Shown here piece by piece: positions 1 to 6,759 of a stretch of DNA of 14,819 nucleotides (positions are counted from its first letter, which is position 1; each line of letters starts with the position of its first letter). This DNA is from Spirochaetaceae bacterium (GTDB lineage Bacteria; Spirochaetota; Spirochaetia; DSM-27196; SLAA01). The position numbers and the translations under genes were made by a program. The DNA is taken from contig PXEI01000459.1 in the NCBI GenBank assembly GCA_003564775.1, positions 1-14,819 of the forward strand. Direction: 5' to 3'. A model generated the notes under the pieces. The model was given only the letters and a program-made list of their open reading frames with translations, was not told the origin of the DNA and searched no databases.

Positions 1-198
1 AGCCAGGAGCCCTCGTTTCTTGCCCCCCCATTCACGAGCATCTAAAACGCCATCTTCTACGCGCGGAGCGGCATCTCCCGTGCGGTATCGTGTGGGTGTT
101 GCTATGAGAATGGGAACGAGGAATGCAGTTATGGTGAGCGAGAAGATCACGCTCACCATAATCAGTGAAGATGCTTTTTTAACCACCAGCCGGATCAT
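1..198 (-). CDS. N-terminal part of a membrane sensor, probably 7TMR-DISM type (runs off the left edge)
   Basis: An open frame of 66 codons reads from an ATG at 198 down to base 1 without a stop, so only the amino end is present. Residues about 11-33 form one hydrophobic segment (signal anchor or uncleaved signal peptide). After it comes an extracytoplasmic stretch with PRVEDGVLDAREW at residues 45-57. This resembles the GVLDLRxW motif that opens the extracellular domain of 7TMR-DISM receptors, which are usually fused to cyclase, histidine kinase, GGDEF or SpoIIE domains. The effector domain lies outside the window. GAGG sits only 1 nt before the ATG, so a start at GTG (codon 5) or ATG (codon 14) is also possible. 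The gene follows the aldo/keto reductase on the same strand after 51 nt and could be read with it. Family assignment is inference from a short motif; that this is a coding N-terminus is fairly firm. Confidence 0.55.
   Translation of the reverse strand, partial: MIRLVVKKASSLIMVSVIFSLTITAFLVPILIATPTRYRTGDAAPRVEDGVLDAREWGGKKRGLLA
129..161. repeat. 12-bp perfect inverted repeat with 9-nt loop inside the sensor gene
   Basis: TTATGGTGAGCG at 129-140 is the exact reverse complement of CGCTCACCATAA at 150-161, with a 9-nt loop. It lies inside the sequence encoding the membrane segment of the partial sensor gene, about 40 nt downstream of its start codon. It could form a stable mRNA hairpin early in the message. 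No T-run follows on either strand, so it is not a standard terminator. Function unknown. Confidence 0.6.
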
Positions 199-249
199 AC
201 CTCATTGACAGGAGATGTGCCGGCCCCTGGCAGGGACTTTTGCGGTTGC

Positions 250-1239
250 TTAGCGCCAGTTTCGCGGCTGCTCTGGTTTGTTGCCGAGCACCTCTTCTAT
301 GCGGTCCATAATTCCGGCATCGAGCTTGGGCACAATATCAAGCGCCTTCATGTTTTCGCCAACCTGTGAGGCTTTGGACGCCCCGGTAATCACGGTACTC
401 ACCTGGGGGTTTTTGAGGGTCCAGGCCAGCGCCAGCTGAGCCAGGCTTGCACCAAGGTCGGCGGCTATGGGACGCAGTTTCTCTACCTTGTTTATGCGCT
501 CCCGGCCTTCTTCGTTCTCGTACATCTCCCGCAACCACTCGTACCCGGGCAGGGTCAGGCGGCCTTCCTTAATGCCCTGCGCGTACTTGCCGGTGAGCAC
601 GCCGGATGCCAGGGGGCTCCAAATAGTCGTGCCCAGGCCGATATCGTCATAGAGTGGGGCGTACTCAACTTCCACGCGATCGCGGTGGAACATGTTGTAC
701 TGGGGCTGTTCCATGGTTGGTGGATTCAGTCCCAGACGCATAGCGACCTCCCATGCCTGACGGATTTGCTCCCCGCTCCACTCACTGGTACCCCAGTACA
801 TAGCCCAGCCGCGGTCAATGACATGGCTCATTGCCCGGACGGTTTCCTCAATAGGAGTTTCGTAGTCGGGTCGATGGCAGAAGACAAGGTCTACATACTC
901 AAGCTGCATGCGGTCAAGCGCGGCGCGGGTGCCCTCTACTACATGCTTGCGCGAGAGCCCGGTATCGTTGGGGCCGCTCCCACCCCAGAATATTTTGGTG
1001 GAAACAACGTAGTCCTTGCGTACCAGGCCGAGTTTCTTAATGGCCTGACCCATAACAACTTCCGACTTACCCTTTTCGTAGGCCTCGGCGTTGTCAAAAA
1101 AGTTTACGCCATGATCAAGGGCCGCCTTCATTTCGTCGGCTGCCGCATCTACATCGACCTGTTTTCCAAATGTGACCCACGAGCCAAATGACAAGGCCGA
1201 AACCTTGAGCCCGGATTTTCCCAAACGTCGATATTCCAT
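250..1239 (-). CDS. Aldo/keto reductase, AKR6 (Kv-beta / YghZ-like) family
   Basis: This 329-residue cytoplasmic NADPH-dependent oxidoreductase reduces aldehydes or ketones; its true substrate cannot be read from sequence. The TIM-barrel hallmarks are visible: DNAEAY at 49-54 with catalytic Asp49 and Tyr54, Lys82 in STK, and His122 in FCHRPD. The AKR6-type cofactor segment STVITGASKASQVGEN lies near residue 280. Length and the opening MEYRRLGKSGLKVSALSFG are typical of the Kv-beta group, which also covers bacterial methylglyoxal and L-glyceraldehyde 3-phosphate reductases. The start at 1239 is supported by AGGAGG 9 nt upstream on the minus strand. The gene is divergent from the acyl-CoA dehydrogenase across a 212-bp region, and the partial sensor gene follows it. 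Family confidence is high, substrate unknown. Confidence 0.93.
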   Translation of the reverse strand: MEYRRLGKSGLKVSALSFGSWVTFGKQVDVDAAADEMKAALDHGVNFFDNAEAYEKGKSEVVMGQAIKKLGLVRKDYVVSTKIFWGGSGPNDTGLSRKHVVEGTRAALDRMQLEYVDLVFCHRPDYETPIEETVRAMSHVIDRGWAMYWGTSEWSGEQIRQAWEVAMRLGLNPPTMEQPQYNMFHRDRVEVEYAPLYDDIGLGTTIWSPLASGVLTGKYAQGIKEGRLTLPGYEWLREMYENEEGRERINKVEKLRPIAADLGASLAQLALAWTLKNPQVSTVITGASKASQVGENMKALDIVPKLDAGIMDRIEEVLGNKPEQPRNWR

Positions 1240-1337
1240 ATGATGTGTCCTCCTGTGTGTAGGGTAAAGATACTTACGCGGCAGGGCCGTCGGCTACGGG
1301 GGGGCAGCCCCACTGGCAGCTATCTCGGGGCAGCGTC

Positions 1338-1363
1338 GGGATCAGCGGCCGGGATCAGCGGCC
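1338..1363. repeat. Two tandem copies of a 13-bp unit in the divergent intergenic region
   Basis: GGGATCAGCGGCC occurs at 1338-1350 and again, identically, at 1351-1363, followed by GGG. The pair lies about 25 bp upstream of the -35 element of the predicted acyl-CoA dehydrogenase promoter and within the 5' region of the divergent aldo/keto reductase. Tandem operator half-sites or simple replication slippage could explain it; the sequence alone does not decide. Confidence 0.7.
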
Positions 1364-1387
1364 GGGCCACTTCTCTATCCGCAATTC

Positions 1388-1416
1388 TGGACTTGAGTAT
1401 GGCGCTAAAGTATATT
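1388..1416 (+). promoter_or_regulatory. Predicted sigma70-type promoter of the acyl-CoA dehydrogenase gene
   Basis: TGGACT at 1388-1393 (4 of 6 to TTGACA) and TATATT at 1411-1416 (5 of 6 to TATAAT) are separated by 17 bp. Transcription would start near 1423, giving a leader of roughly 30 nt with AGGTGA at 1439-1444 before the ATG at 1452. This is prediction from consensus only. Confidence 0.45.
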
Positions 1417-1451
1417 GAACAGATGAATAGAAAACACAAGGTGAGTCACGC

Positions 1452-2954
1452 ATGAGTGTGACTACGCAACAACCCTTTCCTGTTTTTTTGTCGGAACTCC
1501 AGGGGCGGCTCAAACGGCTGTTCGCCACGCTGTACACCAATGAACACGCCACCAAACGCGGAATGCCGCGAGAGCTTTTTGCCGAAGCCTTTGATCCAAC
1601 GCCGCTCTCGGTCTTTATTCCCGAGCAGTATGGAGGGCGCGGGCAGCATGTTGCCGAGAGCCTTGCTATGCTTGAGGCATGTTCCTACGAGTCGTTAGCA
1701 CTGTCGCTTACCATGGGAATAAACGGAGCCCTCTTCCTTCAGCCGGTTTCCAAGTACGCCGATCCGGGGCTGCAGGAGCGCGTGTTTGAACGCTTTATCA
1801 ACCATCAGGCCATAGGCGGGCTCATGATCACCGAACCGGAGTTCGGTTCTGACGCCCTGCGCATGCGCAGCAGCTTCAAGGCTGTTCACGGTGGGTATCA
1901 CCTTAAGGGTACCAAACACTGGGGTGGCCTTACTGGGCACGCAGATTTCTGGTTGCTTACCGCGCGCGGTGAGACCGAGCGTGGTGACCTGGAGCGCACC
2001 ATAAGCTTCTTTGTCTGGGACAAGAACCTTGGAGGTATTGAGGTTGAGGAGTACTACCCAAGTCTGGGTCTCTACATGATTCCCTACGGGCGCAGTAAGC
2101 TTGACACCATGCTTCCGGAGGATCACAGGCTCTCGGCCAAGCAGGGTGGGGTGCGCATGATGCTGGACCTGCTGCACCGCAGCAGGCTTCAGTTTCCGGG
2201 CATGGCTATGGGGTATCTGCGGCGGCTGCTGGATGAGGCGGTTGCCCATACGCGCACGCGCAATGTCGGCGGCTTCCCCCTGGTTGGCTATGACCAGGTG
2301 CAGGACCGCCTGGCCGAGCTTCAGGCCTACACCACCGCCTGCGCGGCAATGTGTGCCTACACCAGCGAGGCAGGTTCGGTTGCCAAGGACCTCTCTGGCG
2401 AGGGGCTGCCGGCCAACTCCATAAAGACCGTGATCACCGACTACATGCAGGATGCTGCGCAGTCGGTTGTCCAGTTATTTGGGGGCCGGGGATACCGGCT
2501 TGACCATATTTCCGGGCGTTCGGTTGTGGACAGCCGACCCTTCCAGATTTTTGAGGGCTCCAACGACATTCTGTATCAACAGATCTCCGAGGCGGTGCTC
2601 AAGCGCATGGGAGCTCTCAAAGAGTCCAATCTGTTTCGGTTCCTGAAGGAGTTTGAACTCAGTGCCGATGTCGCCGAGCGCTTCCGGGATGGGTTGAGCT
2701 TCAGCTTTGACCGAGCCTTGTCGCAACGGAAAATGGTTGAACTTGGGCGCGCTCTCGGTCGGGTCTTCTCTATGCAGATGGTGGTCAAGTTTGGCGAAAG
2801 CGGCTACCACAGCGGGTTGGTGCAGGGCTGCCTGGACATTATGGGGCGGCAGGTACAGAGCCTACTGAGTAGCGTGAGTGACTCCTCATCTCCGGTGCTG
2901 GTTGACGGGTACCAGGAAGCGAAGTCCTGGTTGGATATTGTAACAGCGGGCTAA
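1452..2954 (+). CDS. Acyl-CoA dehydrogenase family protein
   Basis: This 500-residue FAD-dependent dehydrogenase would introduce an alpha-beta double bond into an acyl-CoA, feeding electrons to ETF or another acceptor. Visible family motifs are ITEPEFGSD at 126-134 (FAD/substrate contact), KGTKHW at 152-157 (flavin side of the middle beta domain), and FEGSND at 367-372, where Glu368 sits at the usual catalytic-base position. LFGGRGY at 342-348 is the expected glycine-rich turn before it. At 500 residues it is longer than the roughly 380-residue short-chain enzymes; the extra 110 residues after the catalytic Glu form a helical C-terminal extension, as in some long-chain or ACAD9-like members. 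AGGTGA 7 nt upstream supports the start. No beta-oxidation partner genes are adjacent, so chain length and pathway stay open. It converges on rlmKL 39 bp downstream, without a clear terminator. Confidence 0.9.
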   Translation: MSVTTQQPFPVFLSELQGRLKRLFATLYTNEHATKRGMPRELFAEAFDPTPLSVFIPEQYGGRGQHVAESLAMLEACSYESLALSLTMGINGALFLQPVSKYADPGLQERVFERFINHQAIGGLMITEPEFGSDALRMRSSFKAVHGGYHLKGTKHWGGLTGHADFWLLTARGETERGDLERTISFFVWDKNLGGIEVEEYYPSLGLYMIPYGRSKLDTMLPEDHRLSAKQGGVRMMLDLLHRSRLQFPGMAMGYLRRLLDEAVAHTRTRNVGGFPLVGYDQVQDRLAELQAYTTACAAMCAYTSEAGSVAKDLSGEGLPANSIKTVITDYMQDAAQSVVQLFGGRGYRLDHISGRSVVDSRPFQIFEGSNDILYQQISEAVLKRMGALKESNLFRFLKEFELSADVAERFRDGLSFSFDRALSQRKMVELGRALGRVFSMQMVVKFGESGYHSGLVQGCLDIMGRQVQSLLSSVSDSSSPVLVDGYQEAKSWLDIVTAG

Positions 2955-2993
2955 CTGGCGGGAGCCGCCGAAGGCCCGAGCGGCCGCTTGCCG

Positions 2994-5399
2994 CTACAGC
3001 TTGCGCAGCAGAAATACGTGGCGGCGGTTCTTGCGGCGGGCGAAGTCCGGTGGAGTCATCTCCTCGGATATCTCGCCCACGCGGGCCGCTTCTCGCAGCT
3101 TCTCAGCGAGCACAAAGCCACGCAGGTTGGTAGAAAACAGGATCGTGCCGTCGTCGGTGAGCAGCTTAAGCGCGCCCAGCAACAGCTGCTCGTGATCCCG
3201 CTGTATATCAAATACATCGTCCCGTCCCTTGCTGTTTGAAAAGCTTGGCGGGTCAATAAATATCAGGCCGAAATCGTCCCTGCACTCCTCAATGAACTCC
3301 ATGCAGTCACGGCGCACAAAGTGGTCACCATCACTCAGAAGTTGATTCAGCTTGAAGTTGCGTTTCCCCCACGCAAGGTAGGTGTTTGAGGTGTCGACCG
3401 AGACGGTGGTGCGGGCGCCTCCATCTGCGGCGTAGACCGAGGCGGTGCAGGTATATGCAAAGAGATTCAGGAAGTGTTTGTCCTTGGCCATGTCTCGTAT
3501 GCGCCGCCGCACGTCACGGTGGTCCAGAAAAAGTCCAGTATCGATGTAGTCCTTAAAGTTGACCTCAAACCCCAGTCCGCTCTCCTCTACAATTCCGGTT
3601 CGCGTGCCGCCGCTGGCGCCGCCAGCGCTGCCTGTCCCCCCGCCTGGGCGGGTGTCTGCCCCTTCATCGGTGCGATACTGGTCGTCACCACGGAGGCGGC
3701 GGCGTTGCTTAATGTGCATGCGCAGCTGCTGTGGCTCCAGAAATCGACGGATGGTATCCAGCAGCTCGTCAAAGCGCTGTGCCGATGCATCCTTGTCTAT
3801 GGTCGCTGGCGGCGCGTACTCCTGTATCACAACGTGGAGCGTGCCGTCGGTCTCGGTGTAGAGATCCACCGCGGCCGAGTACTGCGGGATGTCCGCGTCG
3901 TAGAGTCGGTAACAGGTAATTCCCTCTTTGCTCAGGTGCTCCTTAAGGTCGCTGGCGTTGCGGCGGAAGCGGTTGAGCAGCATAGCAGTGCCTTGCGTCT
4001 GGTCCTCAGCAGCCTCCTGTTCACTGCTGCTCAGCGGCGCAACATAGCGGTTTGTTGCGGCAAGGCGCAGAAGCGCCACCACAATCTTGAGCCTTCCGTT
4101 GTACAGCGTGTTGACCTTGTCGGCTCGCAGCCCCAAAGCCCGCGCCTGATCCTTACTCTCAGCAAGCACCGCTGCTCGGGCGCCCTCAAAATTGCCAGCA
4201 AGCCAGGAGCCTAACTTTGCATAGAGCTGCTCCGGCTCCTCGTTAGATCTGCCCAAGGGGCCAATTCGCACCCCGTAGGGCGGATTGGTTACTACAAAAC
4301 AGGCCGGGGCCTCCTCGGTCTCCCACACTTTGTTCCATGAACCCAGAACCGCGCCGCGAGTCAGGCGCGAGAAGTCGCTGCAGCCGGTAGTGAGAATGTC
4401 CTGCAGGCCAGCCCGTGCTGCGTTCTGGTTGCAGGCCGAGATCGCCTCTGGGTCGATGTCGGAGGCCCAGATGCGGCCGCCAGCCCGTACAAACGCGGCC
4501 AGCCCCTGCTCCTGACGGTCTTTGGCTTCGCCGCGCACGGTAGCCCAGAGATCTGCGTCATGCAGAAGGCAGCGCTCAAACCCAAAATGCTGGCGGCCAA
4601 GCCCCGGCGCCCCGTCGGTGGCCGCAAGTCCGGCCTCTATCGCCAGGGTGCCCGCCCCGCACATGGGGTCCACCAGCACCGGCGGCGCGCCGCCCGCCGC
4701 GCGCCAGTCTGCTACGGCAGCAAACCACCCGGCACGGGCCAGCACCGCGGCGGCGGTGTTCTCCCGCAGTGGCGCGGCGCCCCGGGTTAGCCGGTACCCA
4801 CGCTGGTGCAGGCTCTCCCCCGAGAGGTCAAGGTACAGGCTCGTACTGCGCGTGGTCAGGTGTACATACAGCCGGGCATCCGGAGCCTCGGAATTTACCG
4901 ACGGGCGTTCTCCGGTTTGTTCACGGAAATGATCGGCCACCGCGTCCTTCACAATGAGGGCGGCAAGGTTCTCTGAACGGAAGGCCGGGTGCGCGGTGTG
5001 TGAGGCCACGGCAAAACTCTGCTCAAGGCTAAAGAACTCGTGCCAGGCTACACTGCGGGCCAGGCTATACAGGCCGTCACGGTCGGCAATGGTTTCGGTT
5101 GCAAGCTCCAGATAGACGCGGCCAGCAAGCTGAGACCACAGGCAGACGCGGTAGGCGTCCTCCAGGCTGCCGCGAAAACCCACCCCACCCGAGGTCTCGC
5201 GGAACTCGGGGTCGCGGTCACCGGACGCCGAGTCGGCAGCGGGCGCCGGGTCGCGGGCGGTGTCAGCCGCATCCGCGCTGCCTTGCAAGCCAGCAGCGGT
5301 GCCGGAGCCAATAATGCGCGTGAGCTCCTCACGGAGTAGTGCCTCGGAGTAGTGCGGGCAGGCGGCAAAGAACAAATATGGGTTTCCGGTGGTGCTCAT
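2994..5399 (-). CDS. rlmL: Fused 23S rRNA methyltransferase RlmKL (m2G2445 and m7G2069)
   Basis: At 801 residues this matches the fused RlmKL enzyme, which modifies two guanines of 23S rRNA during 50S assembly: N2 of G2445 by the N-terminal half and N7 of G2069 by the C-terminal half (E. coli numbering). Domain order is a THUMP region (about 70-200), an RlmL Rossmann methyltransferase with SAM loop DPMCGAGT at 244-251 and catalytic NPPYG at 372-376, then a PUA-like segment (about 500-625) and an RlmK methyltransferase with LNLFAYTCTAS at 644-654 and DPPSF at 716-720. Two low-complexity stretches look inserted relative to the usual family. One is rich in Ala, Asp and Ser at about 34-68, before the THUMP core; the other is rich in Gly, Thr and Ser at about 579-602, within the RlmK N-terminal part. 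The ATG at 5399 has only a weak ribosome-binding site. Confidence 0.93.
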   Translation of the reverse strand: MSTTGNPYLFFAACPHYSEALLREELTRIIGSGTAAGLQGSADAADTARDPAPAADSASGDRDPEFRETSGGVGFRGSLEDAYRVCLWSQLAGRVYLELATETIADRDGLYSLARSVAWHEFFSLEQSFAVASHTAHPAFRSENLAALIVKDAVADHFREQTGERPSVNSEAPDARLYVHLTTRSTSLYLDLSGESLHQRGYRLTRGAAPLRENTAAAVLARAGWFAAVADWRAAGGAPPVLVDPMCGAGTLAIEAGLAATDGAPGLGRQHFGFERCLLHDADLWATVRGEAKDRQEQGLAAFVRAGGRIWASDIDPEAISACNQNAARAGLQDILTTGCSDFSRLTRGAVLGSWNKVWETEEAPACFVVTNPPYGVRIGPLGRSNEEPEQLYAKLGSWLAGNFEGARAAVLAESKDQARALGLRADKVNTLYNGRLKIVVALLRLAATNRYVAPLSSSEQEAAEDQTQGTAMLLNRFRRNASDLKEHLSKEGITCYRLYDADIPQYSAAVDLYTETDGTLHVVIQEYAPPATIDKDASAQRFDELLDTIRRFLEPQQLRMHIKQRRRLRGDDQYRTDEGADTRPGGGTGSAGGASGGTRTGIVEESGLGFEVNFKDYIDTGLFLDHRDVRRRIRDMAKDKHFLNLFAYTCTASVYAADGGARTTVSVDTSNTYLAWGKRNFKLNQLLSDGDHFVRRDCMEFIEECRDDFGLIFIDPPSFSNSKGRDDVFDIQRDHEQLLLGALKLLTDDGTILFSTNLRGFVLAEKLREAARVGEISEEMTPPDFARRKNRRHVFLLRKL

Positions 5400-5513
5400 G
5401 GTGACTCAGTATCTCATGGCGGCGGGTGCAAGGTACAGGCCGTGGCCGGATTCACCCAGGGCAACTGCATTCAGCCTGTAGGTACCCGACGGACAATCTG
5501 TTTCACTCAATGC

Positions 5514-5567
5514 TCAGGTTTGCGTTAGATAATACCACAAAACTAGTAATATCTAACGCAAACCTGA
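5514..5567. repeat. Perfect 18-bp inverted repeat with 18-nt spacer
   Basis: TCAGGTTTGCGTTAGATA at 5514-5531 is the exact reverse complement of TATCTAACGCAAACCTGA at 5550-5567; four further inner bases also pair after one mismatch. It lies 115-168 nt upstream of the rlmKL start. Arms are AT-moderate and no T-run follows, so a Rho-independent terminator is unlikely. Candidate roles are a dimeric-regulator operator, a 5'-leader hairpin of rlmKL, or the footprint of a lost mobile element. The arms contain GTTAGAT and ATCTAAC, which match the integron core-site consensus but in the reverse order to a real attC. Confidence 0.85.
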
Positions 5568-5649
5568 TAGTCCGGCACAATACGTGCACAGCGACTGCAT
5601 TCGCATGAGTCCCGAGAGCCGTTTATAGTTTCTGATATAGTAATTCTAA

Positions 5650-5793
5650 CAGGTTGGCCCGATCGGGTTTGGTGGCAACGTCGTAGCCGGTGTTATGTTC
5701 AGCATCCTGGTGTCCTACACGCTGCTTGGAGCCGTGCAGCCGCAGTACCAAAAGATTGCACGCGTACTGGGAGTGAGCATCTACGGGGAGTGA
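5650..5793 (+). pseudogene. Remnant of an ABC-transporter permease (membrane component)
   Basis: A short frame between stops translates as QVGPIGFGGNVVAGVMFS followed by ILVSYTLLGAVQPQYQ and KIARVLGVSIYGE. This is one hydrophobic segment, then an ARxLGVS-like stretch typical of the C-terminal cytoplasmic coupling region of binding-protein-dependent permeases. There is no start codon with a ribosome-binding site, and the usual several membrane segments are absent. The frame is terminated by a 17-bp tandem duplication at 5768-5801; removing one copy lets it run on to a stop at 5814-5816, in the same frame as the ATPase remnant that follows. Permease origin is inference; non-functionality is fairly safe. 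Confidence 0.5.
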
Positions 5794-5801
5794 GCATCTA
5801 C
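5768..5801. repeat. 17-bp tandem duplication in the permease remnant
   Basis: TGGGAGTGAGCATCTAC at 5768-5784 is followed directly by GGGGAGTGAGCATCTAC at 5785-5801: the same 17-bp unit with only the first base different. Because 17 is not a multiple of three, the duplication shifts the frame and brings in the TGA at 5791-5793. It looks like a slippage event in DNA no longer under coding selection. Confidence 0.8.
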
Positions 5802-5816
5802 TGGGCGCGGCTTTGA

Positions 5817-5980
5817 CGCCACCGGCACATCAATTCCGTAAGTCTGAGTGTTGAACAAGGTGAATGGGTCGGGGTTATCGGCCCAAACGGCCTGGGACAT
5901 CTCCTCCAAAAGCCGCCGTATGAGATCTCGGGCGGGCAGAAGCAACGCGTCGCGCTGGCGCTTGATCTGCTCACACCAAC
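5817..5980 (+). pseudogene. Internally deleted ABC-transporter ATPase remnant
   Basis: Reading from a stop at 5814, the frame gives INSVSLSVEQGEWVGVIGPN then GLGHLLQKPPYEISGGQKQR and VALALDLLTPTP. The first part is the beginning of an ABC ATPase up to Walker A (GPNGxGKST expected; here GPNGLG at 5880-5897 and then a break). The second part jumps straight to the ABC signature SGGQKQRVALA, with SGGQ at 5928-5939. Roughly 80-100 residues, including the Walker A lysine and the Q-loop, are missing in frame. Walker B and everything after it are also lost, since homology ends near 5980 against the neighbouring gene. The PYEISGG context resembles ATPases of nitrate/sulfonate or oligopeptide-type importers. 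It cannot hydrolyse ATP. With the permease fragment just upstream, this is a dead importer operon. Confidence 0.75.
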
Positions 5981-5983
5981 TCC

Positions 5984-6661
5984 CTACTGCAGTGTGAAGC
6001 TCCGGGCCGAGCCGTTCCAGAGGTAAACCTCGGTCTGTTCTGCCTCAAACTCCACCACGCTGCCGTCGATGGGGCCTGTCTCACTCAGGTAACGCTCGCG
6101 GATTGTGAGACGCAGTTCGTTACTCAGCTTTCCGGAGCGCAACTGACTGGAGCGCCGTTCCTGCGCGCCCGGTGAGCTGTTTGGCCCCGGTGGCGCTGGT
6201 GACGGCCGCTGGGATCGGCCTGGCCCCGGCTGCATCTGCGACGGCCGCGTGAGCTCTAACCCAAAAAGGTGTGACGCCACAACCTGCCGCCAGCGAGTAT
6301 CGTACACATGCAGGTCATAGCGCCTGTCGACGACCGAGCTTCCTGAGTCGTCGCGGAAGCTCAAGAGTAGCTCAATCTCATCCGGCAATGAGACTCGCCC
6401 GACCGCGAAACTAGTGCTGGAGTACGCGTACTCAAAGCCAAGGTGCCCGGCGATCGATGCAGGCAGGGGCGTGTACTCAACAGGGTCGCCCGTGTCTGGG
6501 AACTCCACAGGCGTCTGCAGCGGAAGCGCAAGCGGTGAAAACGTCTGCAGCAGAAGCTCCTGCTCCTGGGGGCTCAGATTGCCCGCGGGCAGGCCGCCGA
6601 CTACGAGTAAACCAAGTACAAAGAAACCAACAATTGTGCGCGCTAAGGTAAAACCAGTCAT
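5984..6661 (-). CDS. Exported proline-rich protein of unknown function
   Basis: I do not recognise this 225-residue protein. Residues 1-27 look like a Sec signal peptide or membrane anchor: a short positive start (one Arg), a hydrophobic core at about 9-24, and a small-residue PAG end. The body from 28 to about 138 has alternating hydrophobic and polar residues and several aromatics, suggesting a beta-rich periplasmic or surface domain. Residues about 139-172 form a Pro/Gly/Ser/Arg/Gln-rich disordered linker, and a second small domain (about 173-225) ends with YLWNGSARSFTLQ. No Cys follows the signal core, so it is not an obvious lipoprotein. AAGGAGA 8 nt upstream supports the ATG at 6661. 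It is divergent from thioredoxin across 98 bp. Its stop lies next to the dead ABC operon, but nothing links it functionally. Confidence 0.75.
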   Translation of the reverse strand: MTGFTLARTIVGFFVLGLLVVGGLPAGNLSPQEQELLLQTFSPLALPLQTPVEFPDTGDPVEYTPLPASIAGHLGFEYAYSSTSFAVGRVSLPDEIELLLSFRDDSGSSVVDRRYDLHVYDTRWRQVVASHLFGLELTRPSQMQPGPGRSQRPSPAPPGPNSSPGAQERRSSQLRSGKLSNELRLTIRERYLSETGPIDGSVVEFEAEQTEVYLWNGSARSFTLQ

Positions 6662-6694
6662 GACGGTGTCTCCTTCAGGCCCTTATATCTGTCC

Positions 6695-6723
6695 TTGGCT
6701 TCCGGGTTCCCACTGCATATATT
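6695..6723 (+). promoter_or_regulatory. Predicted sigma70-type promoter of the thioredoxin operon
   Basis: TTGGCT at 6695-6700 (4 of 6) and TATATT at 6718-6723 (5 of 6) are spaced by 17 bp. Transcription would start near 6730, about 30 nt before the trxA ATG, with GGGAGT at 6749-6754 as ribosome-binding site. The same TATATT -10 element with a 17-bp spacer appears in the predicted acyl-CoA dehydrogenase promoter. Confidence 0.5.
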
Positions 6724-6759
6724 AGAAGAGAGCAATACTCAAGCAAATGGGAGTGCACC

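Larger units (their letters stand above)
5400..5983. other. 584-bp stretch without an intact gene: palindrome plus ABC-transporter remains
   Basis: No intact gene is credible here. The 60-codon frame at 5426-5608 has no recognisable protein character. The left third is the upstream region of rlmKL and contains a perfect 18-bp inverted repeat (5514-5567). The part around 5600-5650 is AT-richer than its flanks. From about 5650 to 5980 the plus strand carries recognisable fragments of an ABC permease and an ABC ATPase, listed separately. The picture is of a deleted transporter operon between rlmKL and the exported-protein gene. Confidence 0.65.

Noticed and set aside
1695..2249. 184-codon minus-strand frame
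   Set aside because: It is antisense to the acyl-CoA dehydrogenase and shows no protein-like motifs.
2979..2988. AGCGGCCGCT palindrome between convergent genes as a terminator
   Set aside because: It is a 10-bp palindrome with no loop and no T-run. It cannot form a normal intrinsic terminator hairpin.
3474..4214. 246-codon plus-strand frame
   Set aside because: It is a shadow of rlmKL, whose methyltransferase motifs are unmistakable on the other strand.
5514..5567. Possible integron attC site (GTTAGAT and ATCTAAC core-like sequences)
   Set aside because: The core motifs are in the wrong order: GTTRRRY comes first and RYYYAAC last, opposite to attC. There is no integrase or cassette-like array nearby.
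5426..5608. 60-codon frame across the inverted repeat
   Set aside because: No ribosome-binding site and no recognisable protein character; the palindrome explains the structure.
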